Positions 1-11,131 of a DNA stretch of 64,000 nt are shown here, in pieces. Origin of the DNA: Microdochium bolleyi. Lineage: Eukaryota; Ascomycota; Sordariomycetes; Xylariales; Microdochiaceae. Positions within the stretch are counted from its first letter, which is position 1, and each line of letters starts with the position of its first letter. Made by a program: the position numbers and the translations under genes. The notes below the pieces were generated by a model, which was not told the origin of the DNA, did no database searches, and saw nothing but the letters and a program-made list of their open reading frames with translations. The DNA is taken from positions 2,976,001-3,040,000 of the forward strand of contig KQ964246.1 of assembly GCA_001566295.1 (NCBI GenBank). Reading direction: 5' to 3'.

Positions 1-1591
1 AACATCAACCTCAGACACTTTAACCCCCGTTCCAGACGTGTTTCCTGTCCGCGCCATCCTCCCTCGCTCTCCTCCCGCACGCTCAAGCTCCTGCGCGCGC
101 TCCCTCGCTCCTCTTATTGTTTCTCCTCCCTCGGCCTCACCCGCCGTCTGCGACATCAGCCTGCTCTTCTCTTCATTCTCTCTGCCAGCTTCGCACGACT
201 TGGGCGCAGGGTCTTCCGCTCGTGCTAGACATTGGCATTCCTGTCCAACAAGCAAGCAGCAGCCCGAACCCACTCCCGGACCCGCGCGTCAGGCCCTGGT
301 TGGCCGAGCCCTAGCGTCAACGACTAGACCGTTGCCCAATTCCGCGCCCGCCGCCTCCGCCAGGCAATTTTAACATCTGCTTCATTGTCAACAAACCCAG
401 ATTCTTCCACATCACCACATAAACACGAAAACAGCGACTGAAAGCCTTCCCCTGGGCGCGTCTCTTGCTTCCCTGGTAGTGAGCTAGACACCACATCCGC
501 GACTCTGCCTGCGCCTTGCGTCGGGTGCTCCCTTGGCGATCCACCTGCTCAGACCTGGAGCCCTGCTCGATCTGCACCAACCCGAGAGGCGAGGGGACTA
601 CAGAAAAACCCAGCAACCTTCTTCACGGCCCAACCCGACTGCTTCTACCGCCAACCACCACAGCACACTGTCGTCCGCCTTGCGCCCGCCCAATCACAGA
701 CTCGTCGCCGGCACTGCCCGAGGGCCGCTGGCAAGATGGTGTCCTTCTCGTGTGAGGTAAATGCTTCCCCCAAATCCCCGTGCGCGCCAGCGCTGCTGCC
801 CGCCCAAGCATCAGCCCTGCGGCTTCCCAGCCCAAATACATGCCTGACATGACGCACCCGCACCCAACGCACGCCCGTGCCGTCCCTTCACCCTTCCCGC
901 CCACTCTGCCTTTTCCCCTGCGTACACCACGACCACCCTTCCCGCTCCCTTCCCGCTCCTCCATGTGTCCTACTGCGTACACACGAGACCCATAAACACA
1001 GCCAGAGTCACAAGTCGGAGCAGCTTGCACGTCGTGGTCGCATAGATCATCCTTAGCTCCTAGTCCCTGCTGGCGCTCCGAGCAATCTCCACTGCCACCA
1101 CCTCCGCCGCTTGTCTCAACCTTCACCCTCCTCTTGATCACGCTGCCACACCCCACGCCTTAGCTCCACCATAGCGACCGTCACTTCCCTGGATTACCTC
1201 CATAACATCAACTGCATTCCTCGGCTGTCACTTGACGTTCCCCGTTGCGGGTCCTGGGCACAATATCTGACATCAGGAAACCCCTCCAGAACTGCGGCGA
1301 TGTTTTGACCAAAAAGAAGCTCGACCCGCACAGAAACCGCTGTCGTGGCGCAACCTTTACTTGCATCGACTGCATGGTACACTTCCCCGGAACCGACTAT
1401 CGCTCCCATACTGTAAGCTTCCATCTCATCCAACGCCATCATCGTCTTCTCACTTACACCGCCACCCTCAGAGCTGCATGACCGAGGACCAAAAGTACCA
1501 AGGCGCCCTCTACAAGGGAAAGAAACAGAAACCGCAAACACTAGTAGCCGAAGTCGTCGAAGCTCCCGAGCCAATCCCCGGACAGCCCACC
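1..1591. other. upstream region / probable long 5' leader of the lysine-rich gene
   Basis: No protein-like reading frame is convincing here. The stretch is C- and T-rich on the plus strand, as is usual for fungal promoters and 5' leaders. It contains a possible 5' splice site (GTAAAT near 757), so a leader intron is possible but unproven. An in-frame ATG at 1478 would add 38 residues to the next gene. It is judged less likely than 1592 because the added residues look unstructured and the later ATG has the better start context. Confidence 0.4.
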
Positions 1592-2755
1592 ATGGCACAC
1601 CACGCTTATGTCGAAGACTACGCCGAGGAGTACGAAGCCTACGCGGACTACCAAGTAAACGAGTCGGAGGTAGATGCTGGCTTTCCGCCTGAGGCGCCCA
1701 CTCCGCCTTCGGCCTTGCCTAATGACGACCCGGTCAATGTCTTCGACTTCATGCAGGCGGCGACCCCAAACACCTCCAACTTCAACCTGCCCGTCCCGGG
1801 TGCGTTCCCTACTCCTGGCGGACGGCAACTTGTCCGCTTCAACAATGATGTTGAGACCTACATCGACCCCGAAGGTTACATGGTCGACGATGAAGGCGCC
1901 CAATATGGATCAGCACCAATCCCGTCCTACGAAACTCCAATGCCCAAGGCATCACGAAGGAAGACCAAGGATGGCGAAGTCAAGAAGGACAAGAAGCGCA
2001 AGCGGTTGCACATTGAGACGAGTCCGCCCGCCATGGCCATGGCCGACGAAGTCATGACCGACGCCCCACCCGTCCTGCATTCCGGACTCACCGGTGGACT
2101 CAACAGGTTGATGCGCCCACCTCAGTTCCCGCCTTCCCCTGACTACTCTGGTGCCGACGGAGACAATAACTCTCCTGGTCCCGCGAGTCCTCTCAGGAAG
2201 CCAAAGGATGCGAAGCCCTCCAAGACCAGCCGGGCGGAGTCTTTCGGAAGTGGACTGAAGGCCCTCATCGCAGGCAGCAGCAAGCCCAAGACTTCGAAGA
2301 AGAGGAAGACCAAGCACCTTAGCGACAAGAAAGAGCGCAAAGAGCGCAAAGAGCGCAAGGACAAGAAGGAGAAGAAGGAGCGCAAAGAGCACAAGGAACA
2401 CAAAGAACACAAGAAGCACCGCCGCCACAGCTCGGGCGCGGATGACGAGAAGAAGCCCAAGCTCATCGAATACCGCCCACAATCTAGCGACGGCGCCAAA
2501 GAGGGAGAGGATGGCGCCATGATCCTGTACAAGCCACGATCAGACCTTTTCCTCAGCTTCTGCACCAAGGGACCGGAGAGCGAACGCGGCTGCAGCGTCA
2601 ACAAGGCGCTCAAGCGCTTCCATCGGGAGAGGGACTCCTCCGCCGACAGCCTCGGCAAGTTCATCGAGGAGAAAGAGCTCTGGCGCTCACTTCGGATGCG
2701 CAAGAACGACCGTGGCGAAATTGTGCTCTTTTCTCTCGCCGACGACGAGGAGTAG
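1592..2755 (+). CDS. conserved lysine-rich, probably nuclear protein of unknown function
   Basis: The frame encodes 387 residues from the ATG at 1592, which sits in a strong start context (CCACCATGGC); an upstream ATG at 1478 would give 425. The N-terminal part is acidic and Tyr/Glu-rich. The middle carries basic clusters (RRKTKDGEVKKDKKRKR) that look like nuclear localisation signals, then a strongly repetitive Lys/Glu/Arg tract around residues 240-285 built from KERK and KEHK units. The C-terminal 75 residues are non-repetitive (motif LFLSFCTKGPESERGCSVNK, then ELWRSLRMRKNDRGEIVLF) and look like the conserved part. The codon bias is that of a real gene and no intron is needed. I cannot name a family. 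A chromatin or RNA-associated role is a guess from composition only. Confidence 0.75.
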   Translation: MAHHAYVEDYAEEYEAYADYQVNESEVDAGFPPEAPTPPSALPNDDPVNVFDFMQAATPNTSNFNLPVPGAFPTPGGRQLVRFNNDVETYIDPEGYMVDDEGAQYGSAPIPSYETPMPKASRRKTKDGEVKKDKKRKRLHIETSPPAMAMADEVMTDAPPVLHSGLTGGLNRLMRPPQFPPSPDYSGADGDNNSPGPASPLRKPKDAKPSKTSRAESFGSGLKALIAGSSKPKTSKKRKTKHLSDKKERKERKERKDKKEKKERKEHKEHKEHKKHRRHSSGADDEKKPKLIEYRPQSSDGAKEGEDGAMILYKPRSDLFLSFCTKGPESERGCSVNKALKRFHRERDSSADSLGKFIEEKELWRSLRMRKNDRGEIVLFSLADDEE

Positions 2756-3717
2756 CACTCTCCGGGGGTATGACTAATAGAGGAGGAAACATCATGGCGT
2801 TGCTTCGGATTCTGCTTTCAACTTTTCTACTCTGTCTACGGGGACACAAATGATACCAATGGGGCGTGACGGCCAAATCGTCCGGATTCTGGGGAAAACA
2901 TACATACTAGCCTTGCGGGTGGGATGAACAACATTTGCTCTCAAGCTGGACTTGAAGCCCTTGGGTGGGAGCGAATGATACCTCCTTCTCCTTTCCTCTT
3001 GCCTCGTTCTGCTTATCTGAGGTCGTCATTGACCTCGGAAGAGTGCGTCGACAGGTGTCTAGGCGGAAAAGAAGCACTGTTTTCAAGCGGTGGAGGAGCG
3101 TGGGATGTGTACGAGACAGCATTGTCGTTGACTATAATGGGTTGTCATGTCCTTTTCTGTTCATCTCACTTCGATTGGCCCTGCTATTTTTCTTTTCATA
3201 CTCTGTACGTTACTCGAAACGCGCGCATCTCGCACTCTTCGAATGTTGGATTATCAATCCTTTTCTTGCACACTTCTTTGCTTTTCTCAGGTCAGAGTTC
3301 AGCCGAGCAGTTGTACTTTTACAAGGAACCGCAGCATGCTTGGTTACCTCGCATCTAATATCAGACATTATAAGTTCATTCTTGTCCAGTCCTTGACGTG
3401 GCATGCATCTATCTCCTGTGTTTCTGTGAGATGCGTGCAATTGCAAAGCCGACTTTCGGGCTGGTGGTACCACTCTCACATTTCCCACCTCCTCCCTCGC
3501 TACCTGCTATTGACGAACATTGTGCCTTCAAAGTGCATCACGCCTCTTCTCTTGAAAATCCCGCTCGCTGATATAATCATGCAAAGCAGAGCCGTGGCTC
3601 GTGCCCATATTCTTCTCCTGCCTCCTCCACTTTCTCCTCCGCCGCCTTGTCTGCGCGTCATGTACGCACACCGCCATCGCGCGCACCGCCCAGCCAGACT
3701 GATCATTTTCTTCTCGA
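2756..3717. other. convergent intergenic region (3' ends of the lysine-rich gene and PEX10)
   Basis: Two genes end facing each other here, so the stretch should hold both 3' untranslated regions. Short open frames on both strands have no protein-like composition. A pyrimidine-rich plus-strand block lies at 3600-3660. Nothing else is recognised. Confidence 0.6.
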
Positions 3718-4980
3718 CTACGTCGCGACCCCGACCGCCCTGAGCGGCAGGATATGCTGCACCAGCGCCTCGCGCCTGCACAGCGGGCACTCTGGCTTCT
3801 CGCGCACCCAGTCGCCGATGCACGGCCAGCAGAAGACGTGCCCGCACCCGGTCGCCGCGGGGTCCTTGAGCTCCTCGAGGCACAGGGTGCACTTGCGGTT
3901 CTGGGCGCCCTTGATCCAGCGCATGCGCTTCTCGTCGGCCAGGTCGTACCGCGCCTCCGGCAGGATCGGGGTGTGCGTCGCCGCGGCGAGATTTATCCGC
4001 AGCCCGCTCCCGGTGCCGCTGCTGGAGGAGGCGTCCGCGCCGCCGGGGCTGGGCAGGAGCGAGTTGTTGGACGAGTACTGCATCTCGTCGAGGCTGACGT
4101 TGGGCATGCCCGGGATGCGCTGGCGCTCGTCTGCGGCAGCTGCGGCGGAGGCGGAGGCGGCGGCGGAGTCGATGGACGTCTGCACGTGCAGGTAGCCCTG
4201 CACGCACATCTGGATGACGAGCAGGACGCCGAGGACCTCGTACCCGGCGCGGTCCGCGCTCTCGCCAACCTTGTGTGTGAAGATGTACCGCAGGCCGGCC
4301 ACGCGCTTGGCGATCTCGTAGTATGACCCGCTGAAGTAGAAGAGCGCGAGGTTCACGGCGTGTACCGTGGAGGGGGAGGTGATTGTTGAGAGGTTGGCCA
4401 GGATGTAGGACTGCATCTTGTAGGACCATGTCGATGTGCCATTCTTGTTGGCTGACTTCTGATCCTCGAGGCGCGATATGTTCTTCTGCAGCCGCGTGCG
4501 TATCCTCTTGCGGATCCCAGGCAGCGCTCTGGTCAGCGCATACGGCAGGAGTATGCTGCCCGCAATGTACGTCGCGCGGGCGCTGAGCGCGGGTAACCGG
4601 CCGCCGGAATCGGCTTCGACCTGGACGAGACCGCAGTACTCCTCGCCGAGGGTGCGATTGCCGATGAGCGTGGTGAGGCACAAGTACAGCAGGTCGGCGG
4701 CGGTGTGGGCCTCGGCGGCCCAGGCGTGCGCGGAGCGGGCGCCCAGGAGCTGGCGGTGCAGGTCGGAGATCTGGTTGGTGAGATAGCCCTGGAAGTAGGC
4801 GTCCTTCTGGTGCGCGCGGATGATGTCGGGCGCGAAGGCGTAGGGGTATGGCGAGGATGCCGTCGAGGGCGCGGAGGGCATGGGCGCCGCGGCAGATGAT
4901 GGTGACGTTGATGATGGTGGTGATGCGGTGGACACGGCTGGAGGCGGGCTCGGTGGTGATGGCGCGGAGGCGTCCGCCAT
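3718..4980 (-). CDS. PEX10: peroxisome biogenesis factor 10 (RING E3 ligase)
   Basis: The intronless frame gives 420 residues. Pex10 is an integral peroxisomal membrane RING protein that works with Pex2 and Pex12 to ubiquitinate the recycling receptor Pex5. The N-terminal 45 residues are a Ser/Pro/Ala-rich leader. The Pex2/Pex12 N-terminal domain follows from about residue 50 (start FAPDIIRAHQKDAYFQGYL) with hydrophobic segments and a typical GEEYCGLVQV motif. The C-terminal C3HC4 RING starts at Cys364 (CTLCLEELKDPAATGCGHVF) and ends with ECPLCR near residue 402, matching the family order. A low-complexity Ala/Ser stretch separates the membrane part from the RING. The gene is divergent from the ERD1 homologue, with 879 bases between start codons. 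A longer open frame in another phase of the same strand (3500-5032) is a codon-bias shadow. Confidence 0.95.
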   Translation of the reverse strand: MADASAPSPPSPPPAVSTASPPSSTSPSSAAAPMPSAPSTASSPYPYAFAPDIIRAHQKDAYFQGYLTNQISDLHRQLLGARSAHAWAAEAHTAADLLYLCLTTLIGNRTLGEEYCGLVQVEADSGGRLPALSARATYIAGSILLPYALTRALPGIRKRIRTRLQKNISRLEDQKSANKNGTSTWSYKMQSYILANLSTITSPSTVHAVNLALFYFSGSYYEIAKRVAGLRYIFTHKVGESADRAGYEVLGVLLVIQMCVQGYLHVQTSIDSAAASASAAAAADERQRIPGMPNVSLDEMQYSSNNSLLPSPGGADASSSSGTGSGLRINLAAATHTPILPEARYDLADEKRMRWIKGAQNRKCTLCLEELKDPAATGCGHVFCWPCIGDWVREKPECPLCRREALVQHILPLRAVGVAT

Positions 4981-5859
4981 GGTTGTGGTTATTGTCGAGA
5001 CGGTTGTTGTGAAGGATTAATTGGCGGCGCAAAGTCGAAGTCGTCGGAGTATTCGGGTCAGGTCGCTGTCGTGAGAAGTTTCGTCGTGTAGCGTGGTGGA
5101 GGATGGTGTTGAGAGGGCAAGTTGGCGATGGTTGTTTGGGTCAAGCCAAGGTTGGACCTCGGCGCAACCGACAAGCTCGGGTGGATGATGTTGCTTTCGC
5201 TAGACGACCCGGCACATGCACGGGGTCCACTCTGTTCCTGGAGACGACCCCTGCAGTCGACCTGAGCTAAGGCTTTCAACAACCAGATCGAACGAAACCC
5301 CACGTCGGTGAGATCATGGCAGGCTACCAGCCGTTGGTTGATATCTTGGTTGCAGCATGGCCCGTTGGTCGGTTGGACGTCTTCGTGGCCGCACAGAGTT
5401 CCAACCAGCTGGTGACGCTGCCAAAGCCACACCACGTTCGTACCTGTGTTTGCGCAATGGGAAAGAGGCCATGAGGGTTATGCAGGTGACTGACCTGCGG
5501 CGCCTGTGCCAACGGAGAATCCTATACTTGGTGGTAGAGTGTTTCCGGCATCAGAGCTCGAGAGCACTGTTTGTGGCTTCCATCAGCTGTTGCAGTGACT
5601 CGTGCTCGTGCCTGGCAGGGATGGCCTTCTCGTGTGTGCTTCTCGAAGTGATCTGCGCCGGTGGAGACCCGGCCATGTCAACTTGGTACAAGCCACCTAT
5701 CAGCTGCTTGCACTCAACTGCGTCCACAACCTCCTGGCTTCCCACCGACTGGCCTTCTTCGCCAACTCACAGCACCACCACACGCGACCACAACCGGCCC
5801 GCTGCTATTCTTGACTCTTCCAGCCTCAATGAGTCGTCCTGCCCGCCACAGCACCAGCA
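4981..5859. other. divergent promoter region between PEX10 and the ERD1 homologue
   Basis: The 879 bases lie between two outward-reading start codons and should contain both promoters and leaders. A C/T-rich plus-strand block directly precedes the ERD1-type ATG. No TATA box or protein-like frame stands out. Confidence 0.6.
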
Positions 5860-7104
5860 ATGGACGGTGATCCTGCCGTCGAGCCCGAGCTCGACTCCTT
5901 CAGCTTGACCTTTCCCCTGCCCTACCGCATCGCCTTCATCGTCGTCCTTGCTGTCTGGGGCTGGGGCCTCAACCTTCACTTCCTCTACTCGCGCGACATT
6001 GACGTCCCGTCTCTGATCCGATATCCCGGCCGCACCTCGGCGCACCACCCGACACACCATCTCTCCACCTACCGACTCGCGACCGTCTTCTCCGCCATCT
6101 TCGCTGCCTCCCTCCTTGTCTTCTGGGTCTTCACCCACCGCAACCCCGCCCTGGTCGTTGCCTGGGACTGGCTCCCGCTGACATACCTCGTTGTCCTCAT
6201 CGCCCTATTCATCGTCCCGCTGAAGGACTTGTCCAACTCGGGCCGCGGCCGATTCCGCTCCACACTCAAGCGCGTCTCGATTGGAGGCATCGCAGAAGCC
6301 AAGGATGGCAAGTTTGGAGACATCCTGTTGGCCGATGTGTTGACCAGCTACGCCAAGGTCTTTGGCGACCTGTTCGTCGCGCTGTGCATGTTCTTCCACA
6401 GTGGCGGCTCCGCGACAGCACGTCCGGACCGCAACTGTGGCGGTGCCGTGCTCGTGCCCCTTATCATCGCCACACCGTCCGTCATTCGCCTGCGCCAGTG
6501 TCTGATCGAGTACGGCCGCATCCGTCGGGGTCGCATGACCGAGGCCACCGGCTGGGGTGGACAGCACCTGGCCAACGCGCTTAAATACAGCACGGCCTTC
6601 CCCGTCGTCATTTTCAGCGCCCTACAGCGAAACTGGGGTGGCGCCAGCCCGACGACATACCGGCTCTGGGTCGCGAGCTGTATCATCAACTCGGCCTACA
6701 GCTTTTACTGGGACGTGGCCAAGGATTGGGACCTTACGCTGTTCAGCACTAAGAAGGAGCGGGAGGCGCCCGACCATGCGTACGGCCTGCGCCGGCAGAT
6801 CCGCCTGGGCCCGCCGGTCCTGTATTACAGCGTCATCGTCCTCGACCTCATGCTGCGGTGTACCTGGAGCCTCAAGCTGAGCCCGCACCTTGACCATGTC
6901 GCCGACTTTGAGAGCTCCATCTTTGTCATCGAGGTCCTCGAGGTATTCCGCCGCTGGGTCTGGATCTTCTTCCGCGTCGAGACGGAGTGGATACGCAACA
7001 ACGGAGGGGCGGCCGCCGCGCCGACCATTGGCGTGGGACCGGGCGACATCTTGCTCGGGGACTACTCGGGCAACAGCAGCAGGTACGAGGACGACGATGA
7101 CTAG
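5860..7104 (+). CDS. ERD1: EXS-domain Golgi membrane protein, ERD1 homologue
   Basis: A single exon encodes 414 residues. In yeast Erd1 is a Golgi membrane protein needed for retention of luminal ER proteins and for recycling of Golgi glycosyltransferases and phosphate. The sequence shows several hydrophobic spans (about residues 22-42, 72-90, 100-118) and the EXS signature in the C-terminal half, notably YSFYWDVAKDWDLTLFS, followed by RRWVWIFFRVETEWIRNN. The C-terminus is acidic (YEDDDD). The length is near yeast Erd1 (362 aa) and far shorter than SPX-EXS phosphate exporters, because there is no SPX domain at the N-terminus. This makes ERD1 the better label than XPR1/SYG1. The start ATG is the first in the frame, follows a pyrimidine-rich leader, and opens a hydrophilic stretch before the first span. 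Confidence 0.88.
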   Translation: MDGDPAVEPELDSFSLTFPLPYRIAFIVVLAVWGWGLNLHFLYSRDIDVPSLIRYPGRTSAHHPTHHLSTYRLATVFSAIFAASLLVFWVFTHRNPALVVAWDWLPLTYLVVLIALFIVPLKDLSNSGRGRFRSTLKRVSIGGIAEAKDGKFGDILLADVLTSYAKVFGDLFVALCMFFHSGGSATARPDRNCGGAVLVPLIIATPSVIRLRQCLIEYGRIRRGRMTEATGWGGQHLANALKYSTAFPVVIFSALQRNWGGASPTTYRLWVASCIINSAYSFYWDVAKDWDLTLFSTKKEREAPDHAYGLRRQIRLGPPVLYYSVIVLDLMLRCTWSLKLSPHLDHVADFESSIFVIEVLEVFRRWVWIFFRVETEWIRNNGGAAAAPTIGVGPGDILLGDYSGNSSRYEDDDD

Positions 7105-7589
7105 AGGGGAGCAAGACCGAAGCCGCACATAGTAACATTTCTTTCTCGGCGTTTATAGAGCAGATCGGGAGAAAGCCCCATAGCTTGGGGCGCGAGAGCG
7201 CGAAGAAGCACCAGCCGGTGAGGACTTATAGAGACAAGGCATAGCATCTCTGCCTGGGCGTAAAAGAAGACGGCTTGTCGGTGGACGAGACAAGAACAGT
7301 CAAGCATTTACAGGCGTTCGCAGTCGAGAGGAAGATCCAGGTCGTTTTGCAGAAATGGCTTGGGCGATGGAGACATGATTTGGTAGCATAGCAGAAGACC
7401 TGCCGGATAAAGCAGGCTGGCTAGAATCTTGTTTGAAATGTTCACGAAGTATAAAACCAAAACCGGTGACTCATGTTCTGTCTCTCGAGGTGTTTTGCCC
7501 ATTGCAAGGCTCCGGCGAGGCCCAGCCGGCGAGTATTGCCTTTTATGTCTTGGCCCCTTTGCCCCCCACAGCCGTGTTCGGTTACGTGC
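7105..7589. other. convergent intergenic region between ERD1 and DAP1
   Basis: This short convergent region should carry the two 3' untranslated regions. No coding signal, repeat or RNA gene is recognised. Confidence 0.6.
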
Positions 7590-8259
7590 CTATTTGTCGC
7601 CCTCGGCGACCAGGCGGCCCACGACGAGATACTTGCTGTCGAAGCGCTCCTCCCAGCCCTTGAGGCTGTCCATCGCCTCGGCGTCCAGGCCGTCGAGCTT
7701 GTCCAGCGGGCCGTCGAGGTCCTTTGTCAGCATCTCCTCGTCGAAGCTGTGGCAGGCGAGCCCGCGGCTCGCGTCGCGGCCCGCAAAGTTCTCATAGGGC
7801 CCCCCGGGGCCGTAGAAGTTGCGCCCGCTCGTGACGTCGAACACGCGCCCGCGGACGGCGAGGTAGACGGGCATCCCGTCCTGGCCGTTGTACGGCAGCA
7901 GGGTGCGCGGGGTGAAGGTCTTGAAGACGACGGCCGGGGGTTCGCGGGGCAGCGTCGCGGGGGGCTGCGGCTTGTAGAGCTTGTATGTGGTGTAGACTGT
8001 GATGGCGACGAGGATGGCGTTGAGCGGGGTCGCGAAGCTCGTGCTGTTTGACAGAGAAAAGAGAGAGAAGGATAGGTCAGCTGTGTGATCACTTAGGGCT
8101 ATTTGATAGCGGGTGGCAGTGCGAGATGTTGTGGTCTGGTGGCGCCGCGGGCTGGCGCGGAGGGGACGGGTGGTGATGTGTTGGAGGGACGGCGGGCACA
8201 TACTATGAGCTCGATGCCCGGGCGGCCTCGCCGACGATGCGGTGGCTGACGTAGTCCAT
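7590..8259 (-). CDS. DAP1: DAP1/MAPR-family cytochrome b5-like haem protein
   Basis: Two exons, 8204-8259 and 7590-8043, join across a 160-base intron (GTATGT donor, AACAG acceptor) to give 169 residues. The first exon is small and codes for MDYVSHRIVGEAARASSS plus part of a Tyr codon. Dap1/PGRMC1 proteins bind haem through tyrosine and support sterol-synthesis cytochrome P450s such as Erg11 at the ER. One membrane span lies near residues 22-42. The haem domain follows with VFDVTSGRNFYGPGGPYENF and FAGRDASRGLA; the two tyrosines of FYGPGGPY correspond to the haem-site tyrosines of PGRMC1. The length equals that of yeast-type Dap1 proteins. The 5' exon is too short to be seen as a separate open frame, and its placement rests on splice consensus and phase continuity. 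Confidence 0.93.
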
Positions 8260-9726
8260 GGCAGCTCAGGTGCTTGTTTATTGTTCGTGTTGGATGTCGT
8301 GCCGGTGGAATGCTGGGATGTGGCTGAAGAAGACGTTGCAGACTCGGGGAAGGGTGGTCGCCGTCGGTTCTGTTTAAAGCTGAGGATAACGTTGGACCGT
8401 CCGGGACGGCGGCGACGGAAGCCTCGGGGAGTGGGAGTGGAGTGCACGGCCCCGGGAGGGACCGCGGGGCGCTGAGGTAAGCTTGAGTTTCCCGGGCTGG
8501 GGTTCCCTTCTCGGTTGCTCCCCTCGGGGTCTTGGCATGGACACAGTTGGCTCGTGTTTGACGTGTTGGACCGCGCGTCTTCAGACAAGCGTCGCTGCCG
8601 TGCCGTGCAGGTGGGCGAGAACATGGCATCCGCGGGCGTCAGACTGGCACGCGCTCGACCGAGTACCGTACATCTGATATCTGATGGCTGTCATGTGTCC
8701 GCAGGGCTTGTCAGTATAGCTACAAGAAGTGCCCGTCGCAGAACATGCTCTGTCGTACCCAAAGGCACCTTGAGGTACTTGAAGTAGATATAGATACTTG
8801 AAGCAATTGAATTGAGACACTGCTCACAAGTAAGTGGTCGTGCCTGCCTGCCTGTCTGCCCGCCTGGCTGCCCTCAGCGGTGGAGCTTGGGCCGGAGCTG
8901 TCTGAGAGACGAGCCATCGCCACCAGCCCTACGCCGATGCGACTGCTGCATCAAACCAGACTGTTCAACAGGCACTTGACAGGTCCCTCGGAGCTGGGCA
9001 ACTGGACACTGCCTGCTTGCATCATCGTACTCCTCTCGTATGTAGTTTATTACGGGGCGGCAGCTCCCATCCATGGATGAGCTCGAGTCTCCTCTCCTGT
9101 TGAGCCTGCTCCTCAATTTTTAGCCTGGATGCACACTCCCCTTTGCGCAGGGGGCCGACTCTCCCAGACCCAAGGCAGCGCAGTCAGCAGCAGCACCACC
9201 ACCACCGACGACATCTTCATAGCTCCCCGTCTTCGTTAGCTCTCGCCCGCCCTGCCGCATCACGCCGCCCACGCCGACCATCACGAGCCTGTTACTGATC
9301 ACGGTGCCTCCTGCATCTCGACGCGCGCCGCCTGCCTGCCATCCCACTGCATTGCCCAGCCTCGACCCAGCCCAGCCACTACACGACCAGAGACGACGCC
9401 TCCCCCACCCCTATTCTTCGTTGCCTCGCGCCCTGCATCCTGCCACCTGCGACCAAATCGTCGACGACCACGGCCAATCGCCACCGCCGTCCCCTGCTCG
9501 CCTGTGCTCCTCGCCGGCATTCAGCGACCTCGCCGACCGGGTTTCCTGCTGCCCGAAGCTGCACTACAATGCTACCTGGCATCATCTAGCTCCCAGCTCC
9601 CTCACCGAAAACCGACCGCCAGCTGTCCCCCGTGCCGCTGGGAAAGCGCGCTGCTGGCACGACCGGGCGACCCGCCTCGCCCCGGACAGACATGCCGCTG
9701 TAAACCATAGGGAAAGCTTCCAGAAT
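8260..9726. other. divergent upstream region between DAP1 and the KTR mannosyltransferase
   Basis: The 1.47-kb region separates two outward-reading genes. It contains a CTGC-rich low-complexity stretch near 8846-8878. On the plus strand, 9310-9700 is a C-rich leader-like stretch that stays open in the KTR frame but has proline-rich, non-conserved composition. I read that stretch as 5' untranslated sequence rather than an N-terminal extension. Confidence 0.5.
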
Positions 9727-11131
9727 ATGCTCCGGCGGTATCTGCGCCCCAGGCGACGGCTTCCCCTATGGTTCATCCTGACTGTCGCCGCCCCTTTCAT
9801 CTTCGAGATCCTCATCCACCTATGGAGCTACGACGTGCCCGTCCCGCCCCGCGAGCTCGACCCGCCCTTTTCCACAACATGCCAGGAGCCCGACACCTCG
9901 GCCAAGCGCGAGAATGCCGTCCTCGTCATGCTCACCCGCAACTGGGAGCTAGAGCAGGCAAACCGCACCATCGCCTCCATCGAGAAGAAGTTCAACCAGT
10001 GGTACCACTACCCCATCCTCTTCATGAACGACGAGGAGTGGGATCCAGAGTTTATCCGCGTCCTCAACGAGACGTCAAGCGGCAAGGCCACGTTCGAGGT
10101 CATCCCTCCAGAAGTCTGGTCCTTCCCACGGTGGATGGACGCAAACGCTGCTCGCAAGAGCATCAAAGCCCAAGGCGCCCGAAATATCCCACATGCCGGA
10201 GACGAAGGATATCACCACATGTGTCGATTCTATTCCGGGTAAGTGCACCACCCAATCCGCCACCTTGTAGCCCCGTAGCATCCCAGCACTAACAGTGACA
10301 TGACATGCAGAGCCTTTTACAACTTCCCGCCTCTGAAACAGTACAAGTGGTACTGGCGCCTCGAGCCCGACGTCGAGTTCATGTGTGCGATAACCTACGA
10401 TCCCTTCGTCGAGATGGCCCGGAACGACAAAGTATACGGCTTCACAATATCTCTGTGGGAGGAATCCGAGACCTGTCCACAGTTGTTCCGCGACACCTCA
10501 GACTGGAAGCAGTATAATAGCATTCCAACAAACAACCTGTGGAAGGCCATGGTCCAAGCCTCGTGGATGCCCTGGCCGCTGCGCCGCTGGTTGAGTCTGC
10601 TGGGCCATCGCGATCGGAACGGTGACAGTTGGAGTTTGTGCCACTACTGGAGCAATTTCGAGATCGCCAACATGGACTTCTTCCGAACCCCCACGTATCA
10701 GAGCTATTTCCAGTTTCTGGAGCGGAGAGGGGGTTTCTACTTTGAGAGAGTGAGTCCGCCATGGCCTTCACCCTCCGCTGCTATTGCTAACCACCTCTAC
10801 TCGCCCTCAGTGGGGAGATGCTGCCGTGCATTCTCTATATGTTGCCATGGCTGCGGACCCGAAGCAAGTCCACCATTTCGAGGACTTTGGGTATCGGCAC
10901 GACCGACTGTACCAATGCCCGTCAAACTCGATCAATGGCCAGCTCCCCGAGTCATCCATGCTGAACACGGGTCTTGGCAAGAACTTGGGCGTGCCCGGAA
11001 CCTCGACCGGCATCGGCTGCCGCTGCGAATGCGATGGGCGCAAGGAGACACGCAACCACCCAGGCTACTGCCTGAACAAGCTGAAGCAGCCGAACAGCCG
11101 CAAGCGACCCTGGCTGACGTGGCTGTTATAG
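9727..11131 (+). CDS. GT15 alpha-1,2-mannosyltransferase (KRE2/MNT1-KTR family)
   Basis: Three exons (9727-10238, 10311-10749, 10811-11131) give 423 residues. Donors are GTAAGT and GTGAGT; the first intron has a clear CTAAC branch site near 10288. KTR enzymes are type II Golgi proteins that add alpha-1,2-mannose from GDP-mannose to N- and O-linked glycans. The short basic N-terminus and membrane anchor (about residues 12-32) fit. The catalytic domain shows YYPI-type entry (WYHYPILFMNDEEW), the acceptor/donor motif YWRLEPDVEFMC, and LCHYWSNFEIANMDFFR, whose Glu lies in the family's nucleophile position. WGDAAVHSLYVAM follows. The ATG at 9727 was chosen because it precedes the membrane anchor directly; an upstream in-frame ATG at 9304 would add a proline-rich leader. 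The exact KTR paralogue cannot be told. Confidence 0.92.

Noticed and set aside
3500..5032. 510-codon minus-strand frame over PEX10
   Set aside because: It overlaps PEX10 in another phase and is Arg/Pro/Ala-rich, a codon-bias shadow; the PEX10 frame has the RING and the family motifs.
9304..9726. N-terminal extension of the KTR mannosyltransferase
   Set aside because: The extra 141 residues are proline-rich and would place the membrane anchor internally; KTR enzymes start just before the anchor.
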